The notes: generated from the sequence alone by a model not told the origin. 18,843 nucleotides of DNA from Pseudomonadota bacterium (GCA_023435265.1 JAEYRZ010000008.1:1-18843); one strand, 5' to 3'; counted from the stretch's first letter, positions 5,817-14,997 are shown. Made by a program: numbers and translations.

Positions 5817-8800
5817 ATGCCCGCATCGATCGATGCCAAGCTTCAGCCCAGCCGTATCCGCCTGTTTCCATTGGGCCGGGTCGCCCGGCATATCTGGCGG
5901 ACACCCTTTTTGCGCAACATCTTTCTCGTCTGCCTGGGCGTTGCGCTGCTGCTGCCGCTGGTCAACGGGCTTTATCTGACGCCGGCGTACCATCACTTGC
6001 TCGCCGCAATCCGCGAACAGCATGCCCAGCGTCTCGCCGCCCACCTGATGAATGTGCTCGATATCGAAACAAAAGCGCCATTCGATGCCGCCACCGGCGC
6101 CCTCCTGGGACAACGCCTGGGCCCGCTGCTGAGCGACCTCGGAGTGGATAAAATCAGGCAGCTCGATCCCGCGGGCCGGGTGGTTTTTTCCAGCGTCCCG
6201 GACGAAACCGGACAAACCATCGGACAGTCCTTCTTCGGCGAAAAGGTGGCCCGCGGCGAAACGGTATCGCGGGTCGTTCACGATGGCGGCCGCGCGCTGG
6301 ATGGCCGCACCCTGGACAAGGATGTTTTCGAGATCTATCTCCCGGTGATGAACGGGGGCGCGTTCGTGGGCGCCTTCGAGATCTGCTACGATATCGCCGC
6401 CAGCCTGGAAACGCTGGAGGGCCTGCGGCGGCAGAGCCAGTTCATCATGTTCCTGGTCGCCGCGGGCATGATGACGATCGTGTTCCTGACGCTCGTCCGG
6501 GCCGGCGCGGCAATGCTGGCCCACGCCCAAACCGCCGAAGCCCTGCGCAACGCGCACAGTCAGCTTGAAAAGCATGTCGAAGCGCGCACGCTGGATCTGA
6601 TCATGGCCAACCAGGAGCTGCAGCTCGAGAACCAGGAGCGCCGCCAGGCGGATGAAGCGCTGCGCCAGAGCGAAAGGCGCTTCCGGATGCTGGTCGAGAC
6701 CATTCCGCACGGCATTGTCGAGATCGATCGAGAGGGCGGGATCACCTTCGCAAACCCGGCGCTGACCCGCATGTACGGCTACAGCGAACAGGAGCTGCGC
6801 GGCAAGAATCTGTTCGAGCTGGCCGCCGCTCCCGAGGACCGGCAGAAGCTGCGCCGGCACCTGGAAGAGCTGATGCGCAGCCGGCCCGAACCGCTTCCCT
6901 GGTACAGCAAGGATCGGACGCGCGGCGGGGAGACCATCGAAACCCAGGTGGACTGGAACTACCGCCGTGACGACGGCGGCCGGGTTACGGGACTGATCGC
7001 GGTGATCTCTGAAATCACCCACCGCCGATATGCCGAAAAAGCCCTGTTGGACAACCTGCACTTCATGAACACGCTGATCGACACCATTCCCAATCCGGTT
7101 TTCTACAAAGACGCCGAGGGGATTTTCCTCGGCTGCAATGTGGCCTATTGCCAGATCCTGGGAATGCGCAAGGATCAAATCATCGGCCGGCGCCTGATCG
7201 ACCTGGGCGGCATCGCCTTTGCCGAAAAGGCCGTATATTTTCACAACCAGGATATCATGCAGCTGCAGAACCCCGGCATTCGTACCTTCGAAGAACATAT
7301 CCGCTGCGCCGACGGACATCACCGCGATTATATTCTGTTCAAAGCCACTTTCCGGGATGCCGAAGGCATCGTGGCCGGCCTGGTGGGCATCATGCTGGAC
7401 ATTACGGCGCGCAAGCAGGTGGAAAAGGAACTCGAGGAGAGCAAAAACCTGTTCGACGCCTTTATTCAGCACATTCCCGGGCTGGCATACATGAAAGACG
7501 CCCGCGGCCGCTACCTATTCGTCAACGACGCCTTCGCGCGCTTCACCGGGCTCAAGGCCGATGCGCAGATCGGCCTGCGCGACAACGAGGTTTGGGATGC
7601 CGAAACGGCGCTGGTCCTGCAGCGGAACGACGAAGGCATCCGGCTCAGCCAGGTGGCCGCGAACATCATGGAGACGGTGCGCCTGCCCAACCGCGAACAG
7701 CGCCATCTGCTGACCACGCGCTTTCCCATTTTCAAGGATGAAAAGTTCTTCGCCCTGGGCGGTGTTTCGATCGACGTCACCGAAAGCACGCGGGCCGAAC
7801 AGCAGCGCCAGCAACTCGAAATGCAGCTCCAGCAAGCCCAGAAAATGGAAGCGCTCGGCACCCTGGCCGGAGGAATTGCGCACGATTTCAACAACATACT
7901 GGCGGCGATCATCGGCTACACCGAGATCGTGGCGGCCGACACCCCCAGGGATTCCCAGACGCACCACTATTTGAGCCGCGTGCTGCAAGCCGGAGAACGG
8001 GCCCGGACGCTGGTCAAGCAGATCCTGACCTTCAGCCGCCAGAGCGAAATCGAGCCTAAACCCGTCCAGGTCAAGATCATCGTCAAGGAGGTCCTGAAGC
8101 TGCTGCGCGCCTCGTTGCCGGTGACGATCGATATCACGCAGCACATCGAGAGCGACGGTGCGGTGATGGCCGATCCGGTCCAGATTCACCAGGTGATGAT
8201 GAATTTGTGCACCAACGCCGGGTATGCGATGCGTGAAAAAGGCGGGCGGCTGACCGTTCGGCTGACCGAAGCCCGCGTGGACGAGTCGGCCGGCCAGCGG
8301 CTGGGCAATCTGCCGGCCGGCCGCTATCTGAAGCTCTCCGTGGCCGACACCGGCCGAGGCATCGCCCCCGAACACCTCTCACGCATTTTCGATCCCTTCT
8401 TTACCACGAAACCGAAAGGCGAGGGCACCGGCATGGGGCTTTCGGTGGTGCACGGCATCGTCGCCGGCCTGGGCGGGTTCGTCAATGTCGCGAGCACGCC
8501 CGAAGCCGGAGCCCGCTTCGAGGTCTATCTCCCCTTGATCGAAGACCTTGCGGCCGTCGGCGAGAGCGATGCGGCCGCCCTGCCGGTGGGAACCGAAACC
8601 ATCCTGGTCGTGGACGACGAAGTTTTTCAAACCGATATGTCCAAGCACCTGCTCGGTCTGCTGGGCTACACGGTGCAAACCTGCAACCGACCTGGAGAAG
8701 CGCTGCTTCTCTTCCAAAAATCACCGGAGGCGTACGATCTGGTCATCACCGACATGGTGATGCCGGGCATGACCGGAGACGAGCTGGCCCGCCGGCTGCT

Positions 8801-8984
8801 GGAACTGCGGCCGGACCTGCCGATCATTCTGTGCACCGGATACAGCGAGAATATCACCGAGGCCAAGGCCCGGGAACTGGGCATCGAGGGGTTCGCCCTC
8901 AAGCCGCTGGTGGTGGAGGAACTGGCCCGCCTGATCCGGCAGGTTCTGGAGAAGAAATCGAAGGACGTGATCGGCGAAGCCTGA
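5817..8984 (+). CDS. Membrane-bound hybrid sensor histidine kinase with three PAS domains and a receiver domain
   Basis: A 1055-residue hybrid kinase. Domain order: cytoplasmic N-terminus; membrane helix about 33-54; extracytoplasmic sensor about 55-207; second membrane helix about 208-230; coiled coil 235-285; PAS domains at about 285-405, 413-534 and 545-658; HisKA with phospho-acceptor His689 (GGIAHDFNNIL); HATPase_c with N-box Asn800 and G-boxes DTGRG (from Asp844) and GTGMGLS; C-terminal receiver with acidic pair Asp933/934, phospho-acceptor Asp979 (VITDMVMPG) and Lys1029. All catalytic residues are present, so it should be active, with internal His-to-Asp transfer. The ATG has an AGAGG site 6 bases upstream. 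No output-domain response regulator or obvious target gene is adjacent, so it is an orphan, and its signal is unknown. The repeat-rich 357-bp gap precedes it, suggesting its own promoter. Confidence 0.95.
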   Translation: MPASIDAKLQPSRIRLFPLGRVARHIWRTPFLRNIFLVCLGVALLLPLVNGLYLTPAYHHLLAAIREQHAQRLAAHLMNVLDIETKAPFDAATGALLGQRLGPLLSDLGVDKIRQLDPAGRVVFSSVPDETGQTIGQSFFGEKVARGETVSRVVHDGGRALDGRTLDKDVFEIYLPVMNGGAFVGAFEICYDIAASLETLEGLRRQSQFIMFLVAAGMMTIVFLTLVRAGAAMLAHAQTAEALRNAHSQLEKHVEARTLDLIMANQELQLENQERRQADEALRQSERRFRMLVETIPHGIVEIDREGGITFANPALTRMYGYSEQELRGKNLFELAAAPEDRQKLRRHLEELMRSRPEPLPWYSKDRTRGGETIETQVDWNYRRDDGGRVTGLIAVISEITHRRYAEKALLDNLHFMNTLIDTIPNPVFYKDAEGIFLGCNVAYCQILGMRKDQIIGRRLIDLGGIAFAEKAVYFHNQDIMQLQNPGIRTFEEHIRCADGHHRDYILFKATFRDAEGIVAGLVGIMLDITARKQVEKELEESKNLFDAFIQHIPGLAYMKDARGRYLFVNDAFARFTGLKADAQIGLRDNEVWDAETALVLQRNDEGIRLSQVAANIMETVRLPNREQRHLLTTRFPIFKDEKFFALGGVSIDVTESTRAEQQRQQLEMQLQQAQKMEALGTLAGGIAHDFNNILAAIIGYTEIVAADTPRDSQTHHYLSRVLQAGERARTLVKQILTFSRQSEIEPKPVQVKIIVKEVLKLLRASLPVTIDITQHIESDGAVMADPVQIHQVMMNLCTNAGYAMREKGGRLTVRLTEARVDESAGQRLGNLPAGRYLKLSVADTGRGIAPEHLSRIFDPFFTTKPKGEGTGMGLSVVHGIVAGLGGFVNVASTPEAGARFEVYLPLIEDLAAVGESDAAALPVGTETILVVDDEVFQTDMSKHLLGLLGYTVQTCNRPGEALLLFQKSPEAYDLVITDMVMPGMTGDELARRLLELRPDLPIILCTGYSENITEAKARELGIEGFALKPLVVEELARLIRQVLEKKSKDVIGEA

Positions 8985-9031
8985 GCCGGAAGGCCGAAAT
9001 GCAAGCCTTTACCGCGCGCGGACGGATGGTC

Positions 9032-9352
9032 TTAGCGAGCCCCGCCGGGCGCCTGCCCGCGCCCGTCCTGCAAGAGTTCGATGATGCGCTCCTGCTGCTT
9101 CAGGATCGCCAGATTGGTCTCCACCATGTAGCGGGTGGCCACGGCGATCTGCCGCAGGTACTCCTCGTTCGACGACGTGCCCAATGTCTTGACGCCGTCG
9201 TCGGCGGCCGCCAGCGTCCGGTAGAACGCCTCGCTCAATTCGAGATAGACACCGGCCGGCAGCGGCGGCCGATCGTTTTCGGCGCCCGGTTCGCCCGGGG
9301 GTACGATGATGACGCAAATCAGTGATAATGCCGTCCAGACGATCCGCCGCAT
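9032..9352 (-). CDS. Small exported protein of unknown function
   Basis: A 106-residue protein with a cleavable-looking signal peptide (MRR, then a hydrophobic run TALSLICVIIV, cleavage plausible around residue 23-25). The mature part is predicted helical, with an ELSEAFYRTL... segment and a C-terminal amphipathic stretch (TNLAILKQQERIIELLQ). No lipobox is present, because the residue before Cys is Ile. It follows the M1 peptidase gene by 75 bases on the same strand and has an excellent ribosome site (AAGGAGAG, 9 bases before the ATG), which supports this frame over a longer overlapping frame at 9009-9392. It may be co-transcribed with the peptidase. No family was recognised. Confidence 0.72.
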   Translation of the reverse strand: MRRIVWTALSLICVIIVPPGEPGAENDRPPLPAGVYLELSEAFYRTLAAADDGVKTLGTSSNEEYLRQIAVATRYMVETNLAILKQQERIIELLQDGRGQAPGGAR

Positions 9353-9427
9353 AAGGTCTCTCCTTGCACTTCGGGTTTGGCCAACCGGACACCAGATGGA
9401 ACAGCTTCCGTTTTCACCGCACGTCTT

Positions 9428-11542
9428 TTATCGGTCGCGCACGCTCGGGATCTCACGAGTCGTGCCCGCTTTCGGCCAGGTGATTTGCAGGGGCGAATCG
9501 GCTGCGGGCCAGACCCCCTTGAGCTGGTTGTGCGCACTCTCGAACAACAGGTAGCTGTAATTACCGTAATGGCTGACTTTGGCGGCGACACTCCGTACGG
9601 TCGGCGGGTCGCCGGACGGCAGGTAGATTCCGACTGTGCGCCCGTCGAGCGTGAAGACGCCGAAGAACCCGAACCGGCCCAGGGCGTAGGATCGGCCGTC
9701 GAGCACGAAGTGGTCCGCGGTGATCGTGAGCGCCGGAAACGCCGCATTCCAACGCTCCCTATCCGCGGGCGGGCCGATAATGACCAGCGCCCCGGCGGTG
9801 CTCCATGGATCGATCTCCCCGGCCGCGGTCTCGGCGGCATCCGGAGCCAGGGCGGTTTGCAGGATATGTGCGGCGTCCCTGCCCGCGGTTCCGGTGCGCG
9901 GGGCGACTGCGAAGGTCAGCCGCGCCGCGCCGCGCAGGGCGTTGATCGTGGTCGGCAGTTCCTCGGGCGCGAGCCTGCGGAACAGGTCGGCATGCGGATC
10001 GGCCGTCAGGCGGAGCGGCGGCGCCTTGGACTGGAATTCGAAATCGGCATGGAGGCCGTCAAGGCGCACGGTCCGGGGCGTCGTTGCGCCCGAATCGATC
10101 AGCTGAAGCGGAACATCGAGTGCATAAACCGGCTCGGTCTGGCGGATCTGGCCGCGGACGACCCATCCTTCGGTCGTCTGCAGGCTTTCGACACGATCCA
10201 GGGTCAGCCGGGGTGCGCCGGCGCGTCCGATCCATTGCGTAAAGAACGCATCCAGCGCCATACCCGAATGCGCTTCGAAGGCAGCCAGCAGGTCGGACCA
10301 GGCGGTCTTGCGGAAGCGGCGTTGGGCATAAATCTCGCGCAACGTTTCCCAGAAGGCTTCATCGCCGACGGTGCGGCGCAGCATATGAAAGAGCATGGCC
10401 GCCTTGTCGTAGCCGATTGTTTTGGTCACTGGATCGGAGCGGCTTGTAAAATCGGCGAGCGCCATGTCCCGCTCCGCAGGAACCAGGGCCGCGTAATTGC
10501 GCAGCCACTCGCGGCGCTGCGCGGCGGCTTGCTCCACCGAGGCGCGCTCGAGGTACAGGTGCTCGGCTACGTAAGTGGTCAATCCTTCGGCCCAGTTGCC
10601 CTGGCGTCCGTCCACGAGGACGCCGTTGCCCCACCAGCAGTGGGCGATTTCGTGCCCCAGGCTGGTTTGCGGTATGAAAGGCAGCTCCAGCACCCGGCCG
10701 CCGATGACCGAGAACCCGGGAAAGCCGTATCCGGTCGGAAAGAAGTTTTCGACCACGGCGAACTGGTTGAAGGCATATGCGCCGAACAAGTCCTGATACA
10801 GCCGCAGGTATCCCGCGGCGGCGGTGAGATAGGTGGGTGAAAGATAGTCCCGCTGCGCGGTGAAGTAGGTTGCGGTCGCCCCGATCCTGTCCAGCGGAAG
10901 GACTCGGTGAACGAAGGGCCCGGCCACAAGGCTCAGCGCTTCAACCACCGGTTCGCAGTGCCAGCGCGAGAGGGTGCTTTGCGGCAGGTCGCGGTGCTCG
11001 ATCAGATCGCCCGAGGTTACGGCCGGAAATCCCCGTGGGGCCTCCACGGCAAGCCGGATGCTGCGGTCACCGGCGGACTGAGGGTACCAGCGTGCACCGG
11101 CCAGGATGAAAACGCCGTTCGAGGATATGGTTCCGTTCACCCCGTATCCAGGATTGTCGGTGTTGAGCGTCGATTCGGGCAGCGGGTCATCGAAACGGCA
11201 GCTGTAATGAATCTCCAACAGATGCTCGCGCCAGTCGGCGGCAGTATCGATGCGCAGCCGGTCGGCATCGGTATCGAAGTGGTAGGGGACCGGGCGGCCG
11301 TCCAGGCGGACCGTCTGGATCCGGGCCCGTCCCGAGAGGCTGAAGATCAGTGGTTCGAGACCGTCGGGGGGTGTCAGGCGCAACCGGTCGATCCCGGTCA
11401 GAAGACCTCCGCCGAGATCCAGCTGGATGGTCAGCTCATGGTACACGGCGGCCTGCGCCGGCGCAACAATGCAACAGAGGAGCGCAACGCACCCCGCACC
11501 GACAAGCTTCAACAGGCTACGCTTGGGGTGTCGAAGGGTCAT
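9428..11542 (-). CDS. Exported M1-family zinc metallopeptidase (aminopeptidase-like)
   Basis: A 704-residue protein with a signal peptide (positively charged start, hydrophobic VGAGCVALLCCIV, AQA cleavage near residue 31). It therefore acts in the periplasm or outside the cell. After an N-terminal beta domain it has a gluzincin active site, HEIAHCWWGN (His297, Glu298, His301), and the third zinc ligand Glu319 in NWAEGLTTYVAEH. By hand count 17 residues separate His301 and Glu319, one fewer than the usual HEXXH-X18-E. The family's GAMEN exopeptidase motif is replaced by a VVENFFPTGYG segment near residue 263, so aminopeptidase specificity is uncertain. The C-terminal ~200 residues (from about 500) are a separate domain not recognised here. 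The ATG has only a weak ribosome site. The gene leads a two-gene unit with the small exported protein downstream. Confidence 0.88.
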   Translation of the reverse strand: MTLRHPKRSLLKLVGAGCVALLCCIVAPAQAAVYHELTIQLDLGGGLLTGIDRLRLTPPDGLEPLIFSLSGRARIQTVRLDGRPVPYHFDTDADRLRIDTAADWREHLLEIHYSCRFDDPLPESTLNTDNPGYGVNGTISSNGVFILAGARWYPQSAGDRSIRLAVEAPRGFPAVTSGDLIEHRDLPQSTLSRWHCEPVVEALSLVAGPFVHRVLPLDRIGATATYFTAQRDYLSPTYLTAAAGYLRLYQDLFGAYAFNQFAVVENFFPTGYGFPGFSVIGGRVLELPFIPQTSLGHEIAHCWWGNGVLVDGRQGNWAEGLTTYVAEHLYLERASVEQAAAQRREWLRNYAALVPAERDMALADFTSRSDPVTKTIGYDKAAMLFHMLRRTVGDEAFWETLREIYAQRRFRKTAWSDLLAAFEAHSGMALDAFFTQWIGRAGAPRLTLDRVESLQTTEGWVVRGQIRQTEPVYALDVPLQLIDSGATTPRTVRLDGLHADFEFQSKAPPLRLTADPHADLFRRLAPEELPTTINALRGAARLTFAVAPRTGTAGRDAAHILQTALAPDAAETAAGEIDPWSTAGALVIIGPPADRERWNAAFPALTITADHFVLDGRSYALGRFGFFGVFTLDGRTVGIYLPSGDPPTVRSVAAKVSHYGNYSYLLFESAHNQLKGVWPAADSPLQITWPKAGTTREIPSVRDR

Positions 11543-11789
11543 GCGGGATCGTCCGTTTGGGTTGAATGCAATCTAAGCGCGGCCGGCGGACCTGTCAAAG
11601 CAAAGCACCGGCCCGAACGACCCGGGTGAAAAAGGATCGGCAGGACCGCAAAGGTCGAAATCCGTACGGCTGAGAGATGCATAACAGGAGCCGGGCGCGG
11701 GATTCAAATAAAAACCTCTTGACCGGTCGCAAGCGCAGGACACCGCGGGTGTTGATTGGAACGATCGCTTCTGATAGCTCCTGCGGGTG

Positions 11790-12230
11790 ATGATGAAACC
11801 GTTCTGGGAAGATAGACGCCTCGATCAGTTGACCCCGGCCCAGTGGGAAGCCTTATGTGACGGCTGCGGGCGCTGCTGCCTGCAGAAGCTCAAGCACCCC
11901 ACCACCGCCAAGGTCGATTACACCAGCGTTGCCTGCCGACTGCTGGACCTGGAAACCTGCCGCTGCACCGCGTACCCGGAGCGCCGCCGACTGGTACGCG
12001 AATGCCTGGAACTCAAGCCGGCACGCATCCCGGGCATGAGCTGGTTGCCGAAAACCTGTGCATACCGCTTGATCGCACAGGGCAAACCGCTGCCGGAATG
12101 GCATCCGCTGATCAGCGGCGATCCGCAATCCATCCACCGGGCCGGCATTTCGGTGCGCCACAAAGCCGTATCCGAGACGGAAATCGATCCCGATCAGCTC
12201 GAGCGGTATATCCTGCCCCGGCGCCTTTAA
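11790..12230 (+). CDS. ycgN: YcgN/UPF0260 family cysteine-cluster protein
   Basis: A ~146-residue protein closely resembling E. coli YcgN. It opens with PFWEDRRLDQLTPAQWEALC, then CDGCGRCCL, VACRLLDLETCRC, LPKTCAYR and EWHPLISGDPQS...ISVRHKAV, matching the YcgN order of motifs and length (~150). The conserved cysteines (CxxCxxCC, then CRC and C) suggest metal or Fe-S binding of the YkgJ/UPF0153 type. The biochemical role is unknown in the family. Codons 11787-11795 are GTG ATG ATG, so the exact start (GTG, first or second ATG) is uncertain; the ribosome site is weak. It is transcribed divergently from the M1 peptidase across a 247-base spacer in which no clear promoter or RNA element was found. 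Confidence 0.9.
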   Translation: MMKPFWEDRRLDQLTPAQWEALCDGCGRCCLQKLKHPTTAKVDYTSVACRLLDLETCRCTAYPERRRLVRECLELKPARIPGMSWLPKTCAYRLIAQGKPLPEWHPLISGDPQSIHRAGISVRHKAVSETEIDPDQLERYILPRRL

Positions 12231-12297
12231 AATGCCGATCCGAATGGCCAGGCACGTTTGCCTTAGTACATACATTCATAAGCATCGCAAGATTTCA

Positions 12298-12375
12298 TTT
12301 CGGGGTCGGAATCGGTATCAATCGGGATCTCCGTCGAATTGGATATCGATACCGATTGCGATCCCGATTCCGAAA
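12298..12375. repeat. Intergenic inverted repeat made of TCGGNN/CCGANN hexamers, copy 2
   Basis: The left side runs as TCGGGG, TCGGAA, TCGGTA and then degenerate units. The right side reads TCGATA, CCGATT, GCGATC, CCGATT, CCGAAA. The two can pair with small gaps into an imperfect hairpin. GGAATCGGTATC (12308-12319) is identical to bases 3936-3947 of copy 1. It lies between convergent genes (ycgN and the kinase-like gene), where a two-way terminator would be expected, and no T-tract terminator was found nearby. Confidence 0.68.
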
Positions 12376-12409
12376 CCGGCCGATCGGGTTACGCGGAAAG
12401 AGCGCCTGT

Positions 12410-14854
12410 TCAGAGGGTGGCCTGGTAGGTGGCGATGTCGGCCGGCAGATTGGACATTCCACGTTTGATGGAAGGCTTCAGGGCCGGCCATGACGGCAGG
12501 TACATAAAATTGAAGACGTGCTGGAACATCGATTCCAGCAGTTGATCGGCGGCAATAGGCGCCGCCGAAGATTTCAGGATGGCGGCCGCCTCCAATTTGC
12601 GTTCATGAAGCGTTTTCAGGCGCTCCAGTTGCCTGAAGAAGTTCCGGGCCGCTTCACGCTGCGCCCGAGGCTCCCCGCGCTCTGAAGATTCGTGGTCCAG
12701 CCGGCTTTTCATCTGGCCGATTTTGTCCGCGGAGGCATCGAGAAGGAAACGCCGCTTTTCTTCGCTCGTGAAGAACGTCTGATCGGCGACCGCCCGGCGA
12801 AGGCTGTTCATGATGCGCCGGCTGTCGTGGTGCAGCGTTTTGATGATTTCAGGCACCAGATCCGCAGGTACCTGTACATCGACGCGGGTCAATACGACCT
12901 CGTGCCGCGAGAGGGCATCCTGGAATTCGGCCGTGGCGCTGTTCCAGAAGATGCGGCCGATGGCGGCGACATCCGTTTCGAGCTCCGGACCGGCCGGATC
13001 CAGGAGCTTGAGACGATTGATGATTTCGGGAAAGACCCGCGCGGTCTGAACGAAAAGGTGCTTCCCCGTGAATATTTTGAAGACGATCGCGATTGCGGCG
13101 TACCAGTCCTGCAGGTGCAGAGCGGTTCGAACATCCTTGTAGATTTCGGTCAGCACGGAGTTGGAGAGCAAGTGGGCCGGTGTGGCGTAGAGCGGGGTTC
13201 CGGCCAGTTGCGGCTGGGGAATTTTATCGGTTTCGGAGGAATGGATCGGCACCGCAGTTTCCACATCGATCAGCCCGATTGAAAACTTCTGCGGATCATT
13301 CAGAAAATAGGGGTATTCATCCGGATTGCCGGCCACGAAAAGGTTTTCAGGCTTGAGGTCGCGCAGCGCGAGACCTCTTGCCGCAAGCCAGGCCAGAAGA
13401 TCCAGCGTGTTGGCGGCCAGGTTCTCCAGCATCGTGCGCTGGCGTGAAAAGCGCGTTTCCTGAACATAGCGCTCGAGGGCGTCGCGGTAGCGCTGCACTT
13501 TGGGCCGCGCCTGCTTGATTACGCCTGCCAGGCAGTAGTTGATTCTTTCGATCAGGGGGGCCGGTATTTCTTCCGAACCGCCTTCTATCTTTTTCCCCGC
13601 CAGGTGGAGCAGAAACCATTTTTTGAGCCGGAAAAGCGGCACATCTTCGGTGATCCTGGCGGCGGCCATCAAGGCCTGGAGATCCTTCTCGGCACGGCAG
13701 AAGACTTCCTGGATGGCCTGGCACACGCCCGCCGTCTCTTCGCCGTAGCGGGAAACGAAACCATCGTGGTCCCAGAGCAGTTCGGGATGCTGCAGGGCTT
13801 CCTCCGCCAGATCGACATCGACGCGGTGCAGCTCGTCCAGAGTGCGGCTCAGGAAGAAATGTTTGGCCAGATCCATGAAAAAAGCGAATGAAGGCCCGAT
13901 CTTCAAATACTCTTGCAGAAAGGGGTTGACTTCCAGGTCATGCTTATACTTCTTTTCCAGAAGGTCGGCCGGCTGATTTTCGCAATCCGGGAGCGTGTAG
14001 ACATTTTTGAGGATCACCGACACGCGCGGTACGATGCACTCACGCGGCGCGAGGCGCGCAACGATCGCGTTTTCCGCGCCGATCTGGCGGTTGTAGGCCG
14101 TAAACCCGGTTATGGGGGCCGCCGGGATTTTGATCACCATGTGCGAATCATAGATAACATAGAAACAGCGGCTGCGGCTGCCGCCGCCCTGGCCCAAAAG
14201 ACCGATGGACATGCGGCGCATGGTCCACTCGCCGCCTTGGAGGATACGCATTTCGTAAGTTTCGTTGGGGCATGTAGCGCGGGTTTCCACGAGGAACAGT
14301 TCGCTGGGCGAATTGGGATCCGCTCCGATCTGGTTTTTGAATAATTGAAAAAAGAACCGCAGGATACGCTGCTTGTCGGTGAGTCCCTGCATGCTATCGG
14401 CCGAAAATGCCGTTCGGCAGGGCTGGCCGCGGCTCTCGCGCTTTTCGGGAACCCGGCGCACCGCCCGGGAAACCGCCCGTTGCAGCGGTTTGCGGTGCAA
14501 CGGGCGCAGGAGCAGGAGCAGGATCACGGCGATGACCAGCGCCGGGGCGCCAATCACCCAGGTCGCGTATAGTTTAAACGCCTCGGCGGAGACCCCTTGC
14601 CGCGCCACCCAGTTCTTCATGCGTTCAACCCAGGAGCCGGGCGGTACCGGGTCATGCGCCGGGGCGGCCGCCGCGGCGGTCACGGCCTGGACACAGCGCA
14701 GGGATATATCCCGCTCCGCAACTGTCTCAAGACGCAGGGGCAGGGCGACAGCCAGCACAATCGCCGGAACGGCCCACAACCCAAGCTTGAAAAGTAAGTG
14801 CCTCGTCATGCAGGAACGATCTTTTTGATGCGCCGAATCGACGCTCCGCCGCAT
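12410..14854 (-). CDS. Membrane-anchored eukaryotic-type Ser/Thr protein kinase-like protein with large N-lobe insertion
   Basis: An 814-residue protein. Membrane helices are at about 22-40 and 98-116, giving a short extracytoplasmic loop and a large cytoplasmic body. Protein-kinase landmarks can be followed in order: glycine-rich loop GLLGQGGGS (218-226); candidate ATP Lys242 (VIKIP); catalytic loop ALRDLKPEN (Asp499, Lys501, Asn504); DFG-like DVE with Asp530; activation/APE-like segment AGTPLYATPAHLL; and an alpha-F-like DWYAAIAIVFKIFTGKHLF (Asp583). About 255 residues separate Lys242 from the catalytic loop, roughly 150 more than in ordinary kinases. The C-terminal ~200 residues are charged and helical, possibly coiled coil. 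The start at 14854 has an AGAGGAAG site; ATG 14809 is an alternative. It is divergent from clpB. The kinase assignment rests on motifs read by eye; the substrate is unknown. Confidence 0.82.
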   Translation of the reverse strand: MRRSVDSAHQKDRSCMTRHLLFKLGLWAVPAIVLAVALPLRLETVAERDISLRCVQAVTAAAAAPAHDPVPPGSWVERMKNWVARQGVSAEAFKLYATWVIGAPALVIAVILLLLLRPLHRKPLQRAVSRAVRRVPEKRESRGQPCRTAFSADSMQGLTDKQRILRFFFQLFKNQIGADPNSPSELFLVETRATCPNETYEMRILQGGEWTMRRMSIGLLGQGGGSRSRCFYVIYDSHMVIKIPAAPITGFTAYNRQIGAENAIVARLAPRECIVPRVSVILKNVYTLPDCENQPADLLEKKYKHDLEVNPFLQEYLKIGPSFAFFMDLAKHFFLSRTLDELHRVDVDLAEEALQHPELLWDHDGFVSRYGEETAGVCQAIQEVFCRAEKDLQALMAAARITEDVPLFRLKKWFLLHLAGKKIEGGSEEIPAPLIERINYCLAGVIKQARPKVQRYRDALERYVQETRFSRQRTMLENLAANTLDLLAWLAARGLALRDLKPENLFVAGNPDEYPYFLNDPQKFSIGLIDVETAVPIHSSETDKIPQPQLAGTPLYATPAHLLSNSVLTEIYKDVRTALHLQDWYAAIAIVFKIFTGKHLFVQTARVFPEIINRLKLLDPAGPELETDVAAIGRIFWNSATAEFQDALSRHEVVLTRVDVQVPADLVPEIIKTLHHDSRRIMNSLRRAVADQTFFTSEEKRRFLLDASADKIGQMKSRLDHESSERGEPRAQREAARNFFRQLERLKTLHERKLEAAAILKSSAAPIAADQLLESMFQHVFNFMYLPSWPALKPSIKRGMSNLPADIATYQATL

Positions 14855-14997
14855 TCTTCCTCTGGCTTGAGGTCGCGAGCCTTATGCCGGCGGCGCCTCT
14901 GCCTGGTGCGATAACTGTCCCAAACCGGATCTGAACACAAGCAGCGGACCCCTGTGGGTCCGTTCGGTTGCGCCGCGAGCGTGCGTTTCTATAAAGT

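Noticed and set aside
5811..7472. 553-codon open frame on the minus strand inside the histidine kinase
   Set aside because: It is a GC-driven antisense frame. Every kinase motif is on the plus strand and the antisense product resembles nothing.
8985..9031. Terminator between the convergent kinase and small exported gene
   Set aside because: No stable hairpin with a T-tract could be read in these 47 bases.
9009..9392. 127-residue minus-strand open frame overlapping the small exported protein
   Set aside because: It reads as an arginine-rich shadow with no signal peptide or family resemblance. The 106-residue frame (9032-9352) has a signal peptide and a strong ribosome site.
11640..11700. TPP riboswitch-like text (GGCTGAGAGATGC) upstream of ycgN
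   Set aside because: Only the CTGAGA word matches. The rest of the THI-box (the ACCTGATCTGG-like half and outer stem) is absent, and the downstream gene has no thiamine link.
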